From Lysinibacillus sp. G4S2 (GTDB lineage: Bacteria > Bacillota > Bacilli > Bacillales_A > Planococcaceae), in contig NZ_JAUCFJ010000002.1 of NCBI RefSeq assembly GCF_030348505.1, positions 2,546,001 to 2,610,000 of the forward strand: a stretch of 64,000 nt of DNA. Direction: 5' to 3'. Positions 1 through 8,798 of the stretch are shown one piece after another (position 1 is the stretch's first letter; each line of letters opens with the position of its first letter). The notes under the pieces were generated by a model. The model did not search any database. It was not told the DNA's origin and saw nothing but the letters and a program-made list of their open reading frames with translations. The position numbers were made by a program, and so were the translations under genes.

Positions 1-1845
1 ATCAGCATTTTTATCGTAGCCGATTTGCGTGATAACCTCTTCCGTATTATGGCACGCATCATAACCATCAAATTGCAGGGAGAGTACGCCCTTTCCGTTG
101 GTGTAGGCGGCAAAGGTTGTGCTGTAGCTCATAAATGTTGCAACAGGGGCACGGCCAGTTAAAATCGCATCATTTTCGGTTAGGATTGGTGCGTCAAATG
201 TACCTGACGCTTGCTGAATATCGGTCATCATGCGGCCGATAAAATCACTAGGAGCTTTGAGCTTAAAGCGGTAATAAGGCTCTAGTAATATATTTTCTGC
301 TTGCTCAAGACCTTGCCGTAAAGCACGGAATGTTGCCTCGCGGAAATCGCCACCTTCAGTATGTTTAATATGTGCACGTCCTGTTAAAAGCGTGAAGCGA
401 ATATCTGTCACGGGAAAACCTGTTAACAGCCCATGATGATCGCGCTCGAATAAATGCTTTTCAATGAGTCGTTGGTGCCCAACCGATAAATCGTCCGCAT
501 GGCATGCATTGACAAATGTATTGCCAGTACCACGTGTATTTGGTTCCATCAATAAATGTACTTCTGCATAATGCTTTAATGGTTCAAAATGACCGTAGCC
601 TGTCACAGTTGTTGAGATTGATTCCATATATAAAATCTGTGGTTCGCCAAATGAAACGTTTAGTGAGAAACGGTTGTTGAGTACTTCGACAAGAACCTCG
701 AGCTGGATGACACCCATAATATGTACATGAATTTCTTGAAATTTTTCATGCCATAGTACACGTAATGATGGTTCCTCTGCTTCAAGCATGCGAAAAATTT
801 TTAAAACTTCTTTAATATGCTGATCGCCTTCATATTGTACTTTTGCCTGCAACGTTGGTACTAACTCGTAGGGCTGCGGGTTGCTTGAACGACCAATGAT
901 ATCGCCGATGTTTGCTTGACTAATCCCTTTGACTGCGAAAATATCCCCGGCTTTAACCTCCTGCACAGTTTCATAACGGCTGCCATTATATAGTCGAATC
1001 TCCGTCACTTTTTCTGTCATATCTCCAAACGAAAATTCATCCCGCACGTGCAACGTTCCTTGTAATGCCTTTAAAAATGTTAAGCGTTGATGTCCATCAT
1101 GACGAATTTTAAAGACTTCACCTTGAAACGCTTCATTATCGTTAAAATGTGTCTCTGTAAGTAGGGGGAGTTGTGCTAGTAATTCCTGTATCCCAGTATC
1201 TTTTAAAGCAGAGCCAGTAAAACATAAAAAGGCCTTTTCTTGTTTAATCATCGCCTGCAGATGAGTAAGGGAGCTAAAGCTATCCAAAGTTTCATTAAGA
1301 AAAGCATCGAGAAGCTGTTCATCACGTTCAGCAAGCCACTCCATAATATGATTGGAAACATAATCAGAATGGAGCGGTTCGTCCATTAATAAAACATCCT
1401 CAGAGCAATCCTTTTGAAGCTGTGTCATAACGGCTTCTACATTTGCACCTTCACGATCCATTTTGTTGATAAAGAAGAAGGTTGGGACGTGATATTGGCG
1501 TAAAAGTTGCCACACTGTTTCGGTATGGCCTTGCACTCCTTCGACGGCACTTATAACAATGATGGCATAATCCATAACACGAATAGCACGTTCCATTTCT
1601 GGTGAAAAATCGACGTGCCCAGGTGTATCAATTAACGTATATGTATCATTTCCAATCGTCATACGACCTTGCTCTGCAAAAATTGTAATACCTCGCTGAC
1701 GCTCTAGCTCATGATTATCTAGAAATGTATCCTGGTGATCCACTCGTCCGCGGGCTTGAATACTTTTTGTATGAAATAGTAACTGCTCAGAAAATGTAGT
1801 TTTTCCTGCATCAACGTGAGCGAGTACACCAATTGTTACATGCAT
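1..1845 (-). CDS. Tet(M)/Tet(O)-type ribosomal protection GTPase (C-terminus cut by window edge)
   Basis: Translational GTPase of the EF-G-like tetracycline ribosomal protection family; such proteins bind the ribosome and release the drug in a GTP-dependent way. The open frame runs 615 codons from an ATG at 1845 down to base 1, so only a short C-terminal part is missing (the family is about 640-660 residues). Visible motifs: P-loop AHVDAGKTT at residues 9-17, switch II DTPGH at 73-77 and NKMD at 127-130, followed by the usual EF-G domains. A GGGGAT ribosome site lies 9 bases before the ATG. Chromosomal homologues are common in Bacillaceae, so actual tetracycline resistance is not implied. Family assignment is firm, phenotype is not. 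Confidence 0.9.
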   Translation of the reverse strand, partial: MHVTIGVLAHVDAGKTTFSEQLLFHTKSIQARGRVDHQDTFLDNHELERQRGITIFAEQGRMTIGNDTYTLIDTPGHVDFSPEMERAIRVMDYAIIVISAVEGVQGHTETVWQLLRQYHVPTFFFINKMDREGANVEAVMTQLQKDCSEDVLLMDEPLHSDYVSNHIMEWLAERDEQLLDAFLNETLDSFSSLTHLQAMIKQEKAFLCFTGSALKDTGIQELLAQLPLLTETHFNDNEAFQGEVFKIRHDGHQRLTFLKALQGTLHVRDEFSFGDMTEKVTEIRLYNGSRYETVQEVKAGDIFAVKGISQANIGDIIGRSSNPQPYELVPTLQAKVQYEGDQHIKEVLKIFRMLEAEEPSLRVLWHEKFQEIHVHIMGVIQLEVLVEVLNNRFSLNVSFGEPQILYMESISTTVTGYGHFEPLKHYAEVHLLMEPNTRGTGNTFVNACHADDLSVGHQRLIEKHLFERDHHGLLTGFPVTDIRFTLLTGRAHIKHTEGGDFREATFRALRQGLEQAENILLEPYYRFKLKAPSDFIGRMMTDIQQASGTFDAPILTENDAILTGRAPVATFMSYSTTFAAYTNGKGVLSLQFDGYDACHNTEEVITQIGYDKNAD

Positions 1846-2044
1846 AAAAAAATCCCCGTTTCTATTTTTCATCTTTCACCATTGTAACAGAATTACTAGA
1901 AAAAGATTTCGTGTAAAATAGTTAGTATTTATGTCGAAATAGTGCTAATATATTCATGATTATGATTTTATGGATTTTTTGTGAGATTGCGACCAAAAAT
2001 TTCTTTTGCTAGTTTATCAATATCATTGACAACAAAAAATATAA

Positions 2045-2210
2045 CGACTTATTGGTGCAAATGACTTTTATTATTTGCTTAAAAGGGAAATCGGTGCGAA
2101 TCCGATGCTGTCCCGCAACTGTAAATGGGGAGTCTATACGAGATACCACTGTAGCCATGCTATGGGAAGGTGTATAGATGATGAACCTAAGCCAGGATAC
2201 CTGCCAATGT
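2045..2210 (+). ncRNA. Cobalamin (B12) riboswitch
   Basis: The conserved adenosylcobalamin aptamer core is visible: AAAGGGAA, then TCGGTGCGAATCCGA, then GCTGTCCCGCAACTGTAA at about 2092-2124, and the closing GCCAGGATACCTGCC at 2190-2204. It lies 190 bases upstream of a substrate-binding lipoprotein gene in the same direction. By family knowledge the bound vitamin switches off expression, so the downstream gene is probably induced when cobalamin is scarce. Confidence 0.95.
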
Positions 2211-2228
2211 GTATTTTTTACTTAAACC

Positions 2229-2320
2229 ACGAGGATGGGGATAGTGAATAGGTTGAAGAACCTTTCTTTCACTATGCTAACCTCTTGGAAACAAGGGGAT
2301 TTTTTTATGCCCTTTTTAAC
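2229..2320 (+). promoter_or_regulatory. Expression platform of the B12 riboswitch
   Basis: Between aptamer and gene lies a long hairpin (GAGG at 2231-2234 with CCTC near 2280, enclosing ATAGTGAA pairing with TTCACTAT). It is followed by AAGGGGATTTTTTTATGCCCTT, a short stem with a T-rich run. This is most simply read as the terminator/anti-terminator part of the switch. The exact alternative pairing was not computed. Confidence 0.5.
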
Positions 2321-2401
2321 TTAAATCAGCGAGTGTCATTCAGGTAGCAAAGGAGTCAAAAGATTTCTTTCTATATAGTTAACAGCAAAGGAGAAGAGGA
2401 C

Positions 2402-3403
2402 ATGAAGAAATGGAAAAGCTTGTGGCTTGTCATTGCGATATCGTTAATCGCTATACTTGGCGCGTGTAATGCAAAGGACAAACCAGAATCAGCAGCACAA
2501 GGTGAGAAGGTAGAGCCTTCGCAAGCTGAAACGACAGAAATTACGATTGAAAATAATGGAACAACACAAATATATAAGGAAGCACCAAAAAAAGCGATTA
2601 GCTTAAATCAGCATGTCACAGAAATAATGTTAGCGTTAGGCTTGGAAGATTCAATGGTAGGGACGGCATACTTAGATGACAAAATTTATGAGCCCCTACA
2701 AGCTGCATACGATAATGTGCCGGTGTTAGCTAAACAGTATCCTTCAAAGGAACAGGTTATTGATGCAGAAGCAGACTTTATATACGGAGGTTGGAAAAGC
2801 GCCTTTGGGGAGAAAGGTGTTGGTACACAGGAAGAGCTAGAGGCATTGGGGATTCACACTTATTTACATACAGCCTCAAATATGACGAAACCAACTTTAA
2901 AAGATATTTTCACAGATATTCGAAATATCGCAAAAATTTTTCGCGTTGAGGATCGTGGAGAAGCTTTAATTGAACAAATGACGAAGGATGTAGACGCTGT
3001 TCGTGCAAAATTACCACAAGATAAGAAAGACCTACGCGTTTTAGTTTATGACAGTGGTGATAAAGATGTCTTAACCACTGGACAAAACTTTATGAATGAG
3101 CTTGTGACGATTGCTGGCGGTAAAAATATTTTTGGTGATGTGGAATCAGGATGGACTACGGTATCAAAAGAAGATGCAGTAGAGCGTAATCCAGAAGTCG
3201 TTGTTGTCGTTGATTACGGAGAAAAAACGGCGGAAGAAAAAATAAAATTCTTAAAACATGATCCAGCGTTGAAAGAAATGGAAGCAGTTAAAAATGAACG
3301 TTTTGTCATCTTACCACTTTCTGCTGCGTCAGAAGGGGTTCGTGCTGCAGAAGCTATTCAAATATTAGCTAAGGGCTTCTATCCTGAGAGCTTTGAAAAC
3401 TAG
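2402..3403 (+). CDS. ABC transporter substrate-binding lipoprotein, BtuF/FhuD type
   Basis: Extracellular substrate-binding protein of the TroA/BtuF fold, anchored as a lipoprotein: a hydrophobic signal is followed by lipobox L-G-A-C with Cys22. The body starts with KKAISLNQHVTEIMLALGL, the typical beginning of a cobalamin/iron-siderophore binding domain, and runs to residue 333, a normal length. The ribosome site AAAGGAGAAGAGG precedes the ATG. The B12 riboswitch upstream makes a cobalamin or corrinoid ligand likely. No permease or ATPase gene follows; a strong terminator ends the unit, so the protein must share a transporter encoded elsewhere. Confidence 0.88.
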   Translation: MKKWKSLWLVIAISLIAILGACNAKDKPESAAQGEKVEPSQAETTEITIENNGTTQIYKEAPKKAISLNQHVTEIMLALGLEDSMVGTAYLDDKIYEPLQAAYDNVPVLAKQYPSKEQVIDAEADFIYGGWKSAFGEKGVGTQEELEALGIHTYLHTASNMTKPTLKDIFTDIRNIAKIFRVEDRGEALIEQMTKDVDAVRAKLPQDKKDLRVLVYDSGDKDVLTTGQNFMNELVTIAGGKNIFGDVESGWTTVSKEDAVERNPEVVVVVDYGEKTAEEKIKFLKHDPALKEMEAVKNERFVILPLSAASEGVRAAEAIQILAKGFYPESFEN

Positions 3404-3413
3404 AAAAAAATTT

Positions 3414-3443
3414 GGGGTTAGCAAAACGCTAGCCCCTTTTTTA
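3414..3443 (+). terminator. Rho-independent terminator after the BtuF-like gene
   Basis: Perfect stem GGGGTTAGC / GCTAGCCCC with loop AAAAC, followed by TTTTTT, starting 11 bases after the stop codon. Confidence 0.93.
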
Positions 3444-3459
3444 TAAGGAGCGTTAAACA

Positions 3460-4119
3460 ATGAATGCATTCCATACGAATATACCGGACAAAACCTTTGA
3501 AAAGTTAAATAACAATGGCGATTTTACTCGTCTTGCAGTAAGCCCCGGTATTATAAATAAGCATTATACTCCTGCACAATTCCAAACAATTGCAAAGGTT
3601 GTAGGGAAGACTGGTGCTATCAAATACTCTGCCTCGTATAGCATATTACTATCAATTCCAACAGAAGATGTAGAAGATACGATTGAGGAACTAGAAGACG
3701 CTGGCCTGTATGTGGCAAAGCAAGGACCGATTGTGGCGATGAAGGCCTGTGATTTTTGCGATGGAGATAAGATGGAGGCGGCACCGATTACTGAACAGCT
3801 ATATCATTCATTAGAAGGAATATCTGTACCTACAAGATTACGTATAAACGTAAATGGCTGTGCCTCGGCCTGCTACAATGCGGTGTACGATGATATTGGG
3901 CTTGTCTATCAAAAGGATAGCTTTGATGTCTATTTAGGGGCAGTACCAATGGGTGTAAATGCACAAGCGGGTACTCTGTTTGCGAAAAGGGTAGGAGTTG
4001 AGCATATTGAAGTTTTTTTAAAGCGGATCATTAGCCTCTATAAGGAACATGCTCGCCCAAATGAACCCTTTTATAAATTTTATCGCAGAACAAATTCGGC
4101 TGATTATTGGGAAATGTAA
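3460..4119 (+). CDS. Nitrite/sulfite reductase-like sirohaem/4Fe-4S protein
   Basis: Stand-alone 219-residue protein resembling half of a nitrite/sulfite reductase: an N-terminal ferredoxin-like half domain (about 20-90) followed by a cluster-binding part with C-x2-C (KACDFC, about 113-116) and C-x3-C (NGCASAC, about 150-154). In the family these cysteines hold a 4Fe-4S cluster that bridges to sirohaem. It is much shorter than full assimilatory enzymes (over 500 residues), so it is a single-module member; its substrate is unknown. RBS AAGGAG precedes the ATG. A terminator separates it from the riboswitch-controlled gene, but the pairing with a corrinoid-uptake gene hints at tetrapyrrole metabolism. 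Confidence 0.7.
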   Translation: MNAFHTNIPDKTFEKLNNNGDFTRLAVSPGIINKHYTPAQFQTIAKVVGKTGAIKYSASYSILLSIPTEDVEDTIEELEDAGLYVAKQGPIVAMKACDFCDGDKMEAAPITEQLYHSLEGISVPTRLRINVNGCASACYNAVYDDIGLVYQKDSFDVYLGAVPMGVNAQAGTLFAKRVGVEHIEVFLKRIISLYKEHARPNEPFYKFYRRTNSADYWEM

Positions 4120-4163
4120 AAAAGGTGATGAGAAAATACTCTGCTTTTGAACATCCTTTCGTA

Positions 4164-4300
4164 TGACAATCACCAAAAATTGTAGATGACATTTGTTAAG
4201 AATGTATGCCTGTATATAGGTTGACTTCCGTTACGACTGAAGGCACGCAGGAAAGCGCTTAGGGGGAACGGAATTCAACCACACGTTAAGGTGATGAGCC
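4164..4300 (+). repeat. Degenerate family A element
   Basis: Diverged, internally shortened copy of family A: left end GACAATCACCAAAAATTG, internal GGAAAGCGC and GGAACGGAATTCAACCACACG, right end GTGATGAGCC. Flanks CTTTCGTA and CTTCGTTT are only weakly alike, so the target duplication has decayed. Confidence 0.6.
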
Positions 4301-4397
4301 CTTCGTTTTACAATGGAATATTACGTAAATTAATTTACATTATTAAGTAATTATGTTTGAATTTAAGAGAATAATAAAGAGCGAGGGGGGGAAAATA

Positions 4398-5168
4398 ATG
4401 AAAAAATTTTTTACTGTGTTACTAGCAGCTTTAATATTAGCAGTAATTAATCCAACAATATCAAATGCGAAAGTGATATATGATGGAGCAGAAGTTGTAA
4501 AAGGACAAACAGGAAAAATGACCTTTAAAAAAGACATCAAGGTATACAAGAGAAATCCAAATGGTACGTTTGATTCGTTAGTGGTTAAGCGAAATAACTT
4601 CTTTAAAACGTATGACATTGAAAAATATGATGGCAAAACATTCTACCAGATGGGGCAATATCGGGTACAAGCAACTGATTTAGTAGTATTTAAAGAAGTA
4701 CCGATAAAAATTCGTGCATCATTCTATAACGATCCAACTTATATTAATATTAATCGTGACCATATTAGTGATTTTAAACGTTATGGAAACTATTATCATA
4801 AAGATGATGAGGTCAGTAAAGAAGCGGTCAAAATTTCTTTCTTAAATGACGGACAAGTATTTTCTTATTGTTCTGCTGATTTAGAAGTAGGAGAAAGTTG
4901 TGTAGAATATCAAGGTACAGATATTAAAATAGCTGAAACGATAAAAAGAAAAGAAGGCGTGCGTTATGAGCTAACAGAGGATACACGAGCGCAACTTAGT
5001 CCAGTAAAAGGATACGTTGTTGATTGGGATAACAGAATGTATTTAAAGGGAACTGTTTTTTCTTCGCTAGGTACTGAAATTAATGGTTATCTATATGTAA
5101 AGAATGAATCGGATTCGAAAGTTAGCTGGTTTCCAGTAGAAATATTAAAGCAAGTAGGAGATAAGTGA
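4398..5168 (+). CDS. Secreted protein of unknown function
   Basis: The start at 4398 is chosen because AGCGAGGGGGG lies just before it and a signal peptide follows at once (MKKFFTVLLAALILAVINP, cleavage probably after SNA near residue 23). The 256-residue product is beta-rich with many Tyr, Lys and Asp and two cysteines in the second half (CSADLEVGESC) that could form a disulphide. A frame extension to 4353 lacks a ribosome site. I do not recognise the family. It stands alone between a family A remnant and a family B element. Confidence 0.75.
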   Translation: MKKFFTVLLAALILAVINPTISNAKVIYDGAEVVKGQTGKMTFKKDIKVYKRNPNGTFDSLVVKRNNFFKTYDIEKYDGKTFYQMGQYRVQATDLVVFKEVPIKIRASFYNDPTYININRDHISDFKRYGNYYHKDDEVSKEAVKISFLNDGQVFSYCSADLEVGESCVEYQGTDIKIAETIKRKEGVRYELTEDTRAQLSPVKGYVVDWDNRMYLKGTVFSSLGTEINGYLYVKNESDSKVSWFPVEILKQVGDK

Positions 5169-5400
5169 TAGAAAAGGAATTGTATACAACTATATTAAAT
5201 GAACGATCTATTTAAAGAGGCTAGGATATTAGTATATTTTAAAAGCAAGTTTAAAGATTTCACATCAGGCGTGTTAATTAGGAAAAAATTGGTTTATTAT
5301 TAATCGATGAAAGGGTTTTTCTTGTTACTATTTAGTGTCGAGCCCCAAAACAGAATCGCTAAAGCTACTTTCGTTCGTTTTATAGGAATACTTTGAAGAT

Positions 5401-5505
5401 TTATCGAAACAAAATCGCTCTTTATCGAAACTTTTTAAGCTTTTATCGAAACAAAATCTCATTTTATCGAAACTATTTGGGCTTTTATCGAAACTACGCT
5501 CTTTC
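5401..5505. repeat. 21-bp tandem array, core TTTATCGAAAC
   Basis: Five copies of TTATCGAAAC begin at 5401, 5422, 5443, 5464 and 5485, exactly 21 bases apart, each followed by about 11 variable A/T-rich bases. The array lies inside the family B element. The period matches the two GACGG arrays and the CGCCGCTAA array in this window although the cores differ. Confidence 0.92.
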
Positions 5506-5587
5506 TATCAAAGAAATCAACCACATGTTATGATGAAGAGCTTGTAGCGTAGGGCTACTCGACGCTTGCTCGCAGGAAGCCTTGCTC

Positions 5588-5694
5588 TGTGCGAAAGCGA
5601 AGCGTCAGCGACAAATTGTTTTATCTGTGCGAAAGCGAAGCGACAGCGACAAATTGTTTTATCTGTGCGAAAGCGAAGCGACAGCAACAAAGCG
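5588..5694. repeat. 38-bp tandem repeat with GCGAAAGCGAAGCGACAGC
   Basis: About 2.7 copies of a 38-bp unit (CTGTGCGAAAGCGAAGCG, then ACAGCGACAAATTGTTTTAT). The same GCGAAAGCGAAGCG segment occurs singly inside family A elements near 50937 and 62347, so it is a module shared by both element families. Confidence 0.85.
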
Positions 5695-5782
5695 AGTAGC
5701 CCGTAGCGGAAATCAGATCCTTCTAATTTAATCAAGGTGGATAAAAATGGTTAATCAACACACCTGATTTTACATCAGAAAA

Positions 5783-5829
5783 GCGCGAGAAATCAACGTT
5801 TCTAAAATTGATTTTTCGCGCTTTTTAAT
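5783..5829. terminator. Bidirectional terminator-like hairpin
   Basis: AAAAGCGCGAGAAATCAA pairs with TTGATTTTTCGCGCTTTTT around a roughly 10-base loop, flanked by A and T runs. It can serve the 4398 gene or the minus-strand gene at 5913. Confidence 0.75.
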
Positions 5830-5912
5830 ATTTTGATCAGTTATGTCCCAGCCTCTTAATATTTATGTTTAGTTGTTTGTATTTCTAATATTGAGTGTCT
5901 GATGAAAAGTCT

Positions 5913-6335
5913 TTAGTCTCGTTCTACATACTTTCCGTCATTTTGGCTGTCATTATCTTTGTATGATACATACGCTTGAATGACTTTACCATTTTCAACT
6001 TTATAAACATAAAGTACTGTTGGTTCGTCATCAAATATCACTTTTATTGCGTATCCAAATGATGTTGTTAATAAATCTTCTTTGTCAAAACTAGTTTCCC
6101 AAGATGCATTAGGGTATTTCTTTTCTAAATGATCTTCAACCATTTGAGTATATTTATCATATGTTGCGTTCTGTATATGTGGACGAACAGTTAGGAATAC
6201 TGCATAGCTGATAAGGATAATAACTATAAAGCTATACAAAATTATTTTTCCTCTTTTTTTAAAAAAGAATGAAATTACGAAAAAGAAATAAATAGATCCA
6301 ATCACAAAAAATAACTCTATTGCATTTGAAGCCAT
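5913..6335 (-). CDS. Small membrane protein of unknown function
   Basis: 140 residues with two N-terminal membrane segments (about 7-25 and 31-50) separated by a KKRGK turn, then a soluble C-terminal domain of about 85 residues ending in acidic and polar residues. The soluble half (KYPNASWETSFDKEDL, YVYKVENGKVIQAYVSYKDN) is reminiscent of DUF3139-type Bacillus proteins, but this is a weak impression. RBS GGAGATG precedes the ATG. No operon partner. Confidence 0.65.
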   Translation of the reverse strand: MASNAIELFFVIGSIYFFFVISFFFKKRGKIILYSFIVIILISYAVFLTVRPHIQNATYDKYTQMVEDHLEKKYPNASWETSFDKEDLLTTSFGYAIKVIFDDEPTVLYVYKVENGKVIQAYVSYKDNDSQNDGKYVERD

Positions 6336-6700
6336 ATATTCATCTCCTAATTAAATCTATTTTAATAAGGTTTTTCTATTTTTATTATAGTCTATGTAAT
6401 AAAACATCGCCCAAAAAGTTGAGGTTACAATAAAATTGTAGGGGATTAAATATTCTCTTGGCCAAATGTTCAACTAATCCTTTCGCGAGTTTTTGTAAAA
6501 GTTTCTTTATCGGAAATCAAGCGTACGGTCAACTGCCTCGTGAAACTTTTTCTCACGTCTTTGCAAATAGAGGACAGTATAGGAGAAAAATCTGCCTACC
6601 ATTTCATAGCTTATGCTTCATTTTTTATTCTGGATCACCTATTGTTTTCTGATTTTTCAGAATAATAATGATAATTTAACTATATTATGATATGGTGATA
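6336..6700. other. Intergenic region without a convincing gene
   Basis: 365 bases. It contains an imperfect inverted pair (CGCGAGTTTTTGTAAAAGTTTC near 6484 with GAAACTTTTTCTCACG near 6541). The 64-codon plus-strand frame over it lacks a ribosome site, so I read it as a structured non-coding stretch. Confidence 0.5.
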
Positions 6701-6729
6701 GAGAAAACGGTTTACGAAAACGTTTTCTC
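6701..6729 (+). promoter_or_regulatory. LacI-family operator
   Basis: GAGAAAACG at 6701-6709 and CGTTTTCTC at 6721-6729 form an inverted pair, and 6716-6727 is the perfect palindrome GAAAACGTTTTC. Palindromes with central CG are typical LacI/RbsR operators. It lies 36 bases before the regulator's start, pointing to autoregulation of the whole salvage operon. Confidence 0.8.
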
Positions 6730-6764
6730 AAAGCATGATCCTATAGTAATAGTAGGTGAAGATT

Positions 6765-7778
6765 ATGAAAAGATGGACCATTAAAGACATAGCGAAAAAA
6801 GCCGGTGTTTCTATTACGACTGTTTCGAGGGTGTTGAATCAAAAAGAAGAGGGAATGTCTCAAAAGACACGTGAAAAGATACTTAAAGTGATGGAGGAAG
6901 TAGACTTCCAACCTAACCAATTTGCGCGAGGTTTAGTAACAAAGCAATCGAAAACATTTGGATTGATTGTTCCGAATATTTCTAATCCGTATTTTCCAGA
7001 ATTATGTCGAGGGGTGGAAGATGAAGCGAATGAAAGAGAATATAGCTTAATCATCTGTAATTCTGATGATCAATCTGATAAAGAAAAGCGATATTTACGA
7101 CTATTAGAAGAACAACAAGTAGATGGTATCATTTTTTCGGCAAAAGATTATTTGGATCCATCCGATGAGGAGCAGTTGTCACGTGCGAAAATTCCTTTTG
7201 TTCTCATTGATAGGGGAAAGAATGAAAAAAAACATTCCTGTGTCTTTTTAGATAATGATAAAGGTGGATATTTAGCAGGAAAACATTTAATAGAGCTAGG
7301 ACATAGAAAGATAGGATGCATTATAGGGCCAAGGTCCATTTCTTTAACTAATGAACGTTTAGAAGGTTTCAAGAGAGCACTGTCTGAATCAGGTGTTGAA
7401 CTTTTGCCAGCACATATTATTGAAGGCAATTTTCAGATGGAAATGGCATACGATAAGTCCAAAGACCTTCTTATGAAAAAAGAAGTAACGGCTATATTTG
7501 CTTTTAATGATGTAATGGCATTCGGTGTTTACCGTATGGCTCATGAGCTTGGTATTCAAATACCAACGGAATTATCCATTGTAGGCTTTGACGACATTCC
7601 GTTTGTATCTGTATTAATACCTAAACTTACTACAATTCGTCAGGATACTTATCAGATGGGGCGAGAGGCTGTAAAGCTTTTAATCCAAAAACTTGAAAAT
7701 GCCGAAACGAAATCCGTTATGTTTAATCCGACTCTGATAGTACGAGAAAGTAGTACCTCACCAAATCTATTACTATAA
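6765..7778 (+). CDS. LacI-family regulator (RbsR-like) of the nucleoside operon
   Basis: 337 residues from the ATG at 6765, which has AGGTG 7 bases upstream (a GTG at 6756 overlaps that site and is less likely). N-terminal helix-turn-helix and hinge (TIKDIAKKAGVSITTVSRVLN, residues 5-25), then a periplasmic-binding-protein-like effector domain with FGLIVPNISNPYF and SIVGFDDIPF, the usual LacI/RbsR pattern. A matching palindrome sits in its own leader. Neighbouring nucleoside hydrolase and ribokinase genes suggest ribose or a nucleoside as inducer. Confidence 0.9.
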   Translation: MKRWTIKDIAKKAGVSITTVSRVLNQKEEGMSQKTREKILKVMEEVDFQPNQFARGLVTKQSKTFGLIVPNISNPYFPELCRGVEDEANEREYSLIICNSDDQSDKEKRYLRLLEEQQVDGIIFSAKDYLDPSDEEQLSRAKIPFVLIDRGKNEKKHSCVFLDNDKGGYLAGKHLIELGHRKIGCIIGPRSISLTNERLEGFKRALSESGVELLPAHIIEGNFQMEMAYDKSKDLLMKKEVTAIFAFNDVMAFGVYRMAHELGIQIPTELSIVGFDDIPFVSVLIPKLTTIRQDTYQMGREAVKLLIQKLENAETKSVMFNPTLIVRESSTSPNLLL

Positions 7779-7814
7779 CTCTAACAATGTAGTTTAACTA
7801 AAGGAGTGAAATTG

Positions 7815-8777
7815 ATGAAAAAAATACCAGTAATTATTGATTGCGACCCAGGAATTGACGATGTCATGGCACTTTTATTAGCTTTTTCTCGTGATGATCT
7901 GGATATTAAGTTAATTACAACGGAGCCGGGAAATCAAACTCAAGATAAAACAATTTACAATGCTAGAGCCTTCACAAGCTATATGAAACAAAATATTGAA
8001 ATCGCGAGAGGGTTGGACGCTCCTTTTTTCCGTAAACTTGAGGTTGCTGATGAGGTTCATGGGGAAAGTGGGTTAGGAGATGTCATTTTACCGGAGCCGG
8101 ATTTACTTGAAAGTGATCGAACAGCTATCAATGCTATAACAGATGTTTTAACTAAAAGTGAGGAACCAATCGTTTTAATCGCAACTGGCCCTCTTACAAA
8201 TATCGGAGCATTGCTGCTTGCTCATCCAGAAGTAAAAGGAAAAATCAGTTATATTTCGTATATGGGTGGCGCAGCTGTTGCCGGCAATATGAGTCCTTTT
8301 GCAGAATTTAATGTCTATGTTGATCCGCATGCAGCCGATATCGTTTTTCGTTCAGGAATTCCTATTGTCATGAGCGGACTTGATGTTACTCATAAAGCGT
8401 ATGTCAATATGGAAGAATTGGATCAAATTGAAAGCATGGGTACAGATTTATCACATAAAATTAGTTCTATGCTTCGTTTTTATATACAAAATGCCAAAAA
8501 TACTGATTTCCGAGAAACTGATTTTGAAAATGGTATTCGTTTACACGATTTATGTGCTGTTTCATATGTTGTCACTCCAGAACTTTTCAAAGGGGAAGAT
8601 TGCTTTGTGGCGGTTGAAACAGAAGGGCGTCATACGGCTGGTGCGACCGTTGTCGATTACATGCACCGTTCCGGCAAACCTCATAATGTAAAAGTATTAC
8701 ACTCGGTCAATCATGAAGCTTTTGTCAATCAATTTATAGAAGCGGTTGCAAAAATGAGCCGTCAAATCAGTCAATAA
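7815..8777 (+). CDS. Inosine-uridine preferring nucleoside hydrolase
   Basis: Cleaves the N-glycosidic bond of ribonucleosides to ribose and free base in the cytoplasm. The DxDPGxDD calcium-binding signature is at residues 9-15 (IIDCDPGIDD) and the later conserved His-Asp occurs in RLHDLCAVSY. 320 residues, normal for IunH/RihA proteins. Start chosen at ATG 7815, 8 bases after AAGGAG; an upstream in-frame GTG at 7806 overlaps that site. Followed after 21 bases by an ECF S-component, so substrate import and cleavage are probably coupled. Confidence 0.92.
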   Translation: MKKIPVIIDCDPGIDDVMALLLAFSRDDLDIKLITTEPGNQTQDKTIYNARAFTSYMKQNIEIARGLDAPFFRKLEVADEVHGESGLGDVILPEPDLLESDRTAINAITDVLTKSEEPIVLIATGPLTNIGALLLAHPEVKGKISYISYMGGAAVAGNMSPFAEFNVYVDPHAADIVFRSGIPIVMSGLDVTHKAYVNMEELDQIESMGTDLSHKISSMLRFYIQNAKNTDFRETDFENGIRLHDLCAVSYVVTPELFKGEDCFVAVETEGRHTAGATVVDYMHRSGKPHNVKVLHSVNHEAFVNQFIEAVAKMSRQISQ

Positions 8778-8798
8778 TAAAAAAGGTGGGAAACCAAG

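Larger units (their letters stand above)
5266..5766 (-). mobile_element. Family B non-coding element with inserted repeats
   Basis: Family B copy in minus orientation. Ends CAGGCGTGTTAATTA (5266) and TAATCAACACACCTG (5752-5766) are inverted relative to each other. The flanks are near-perfect 9-bp duplications, ATTTCACAT (5257-5265) and ATTTTACAT (5767-5775), one base different. At 501 bp it is about twice the intact copies. The extra DNA is a 21-bp tandem array (5401-5505), a scrap resembling the family A right end (AATCAACCACATG near 5517), and a 38-bp tandem repeat. No transposase is encoded. Confidence 0.8.

Noticed and set aside
1-1845. Acquired tetracycline resistance determinant
   Set aside because: The family fits, but no mobile context (IS, conjugative genes) flanks it and the C-terminus is outside the window, so only the protein family is claimed.
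6458-6652. 64-codon plus-strand frame upstream of the LacI-type regulator
   Set aside because: No ribosome site, overlaps an inverted-repeat structure, composition not protein-like.
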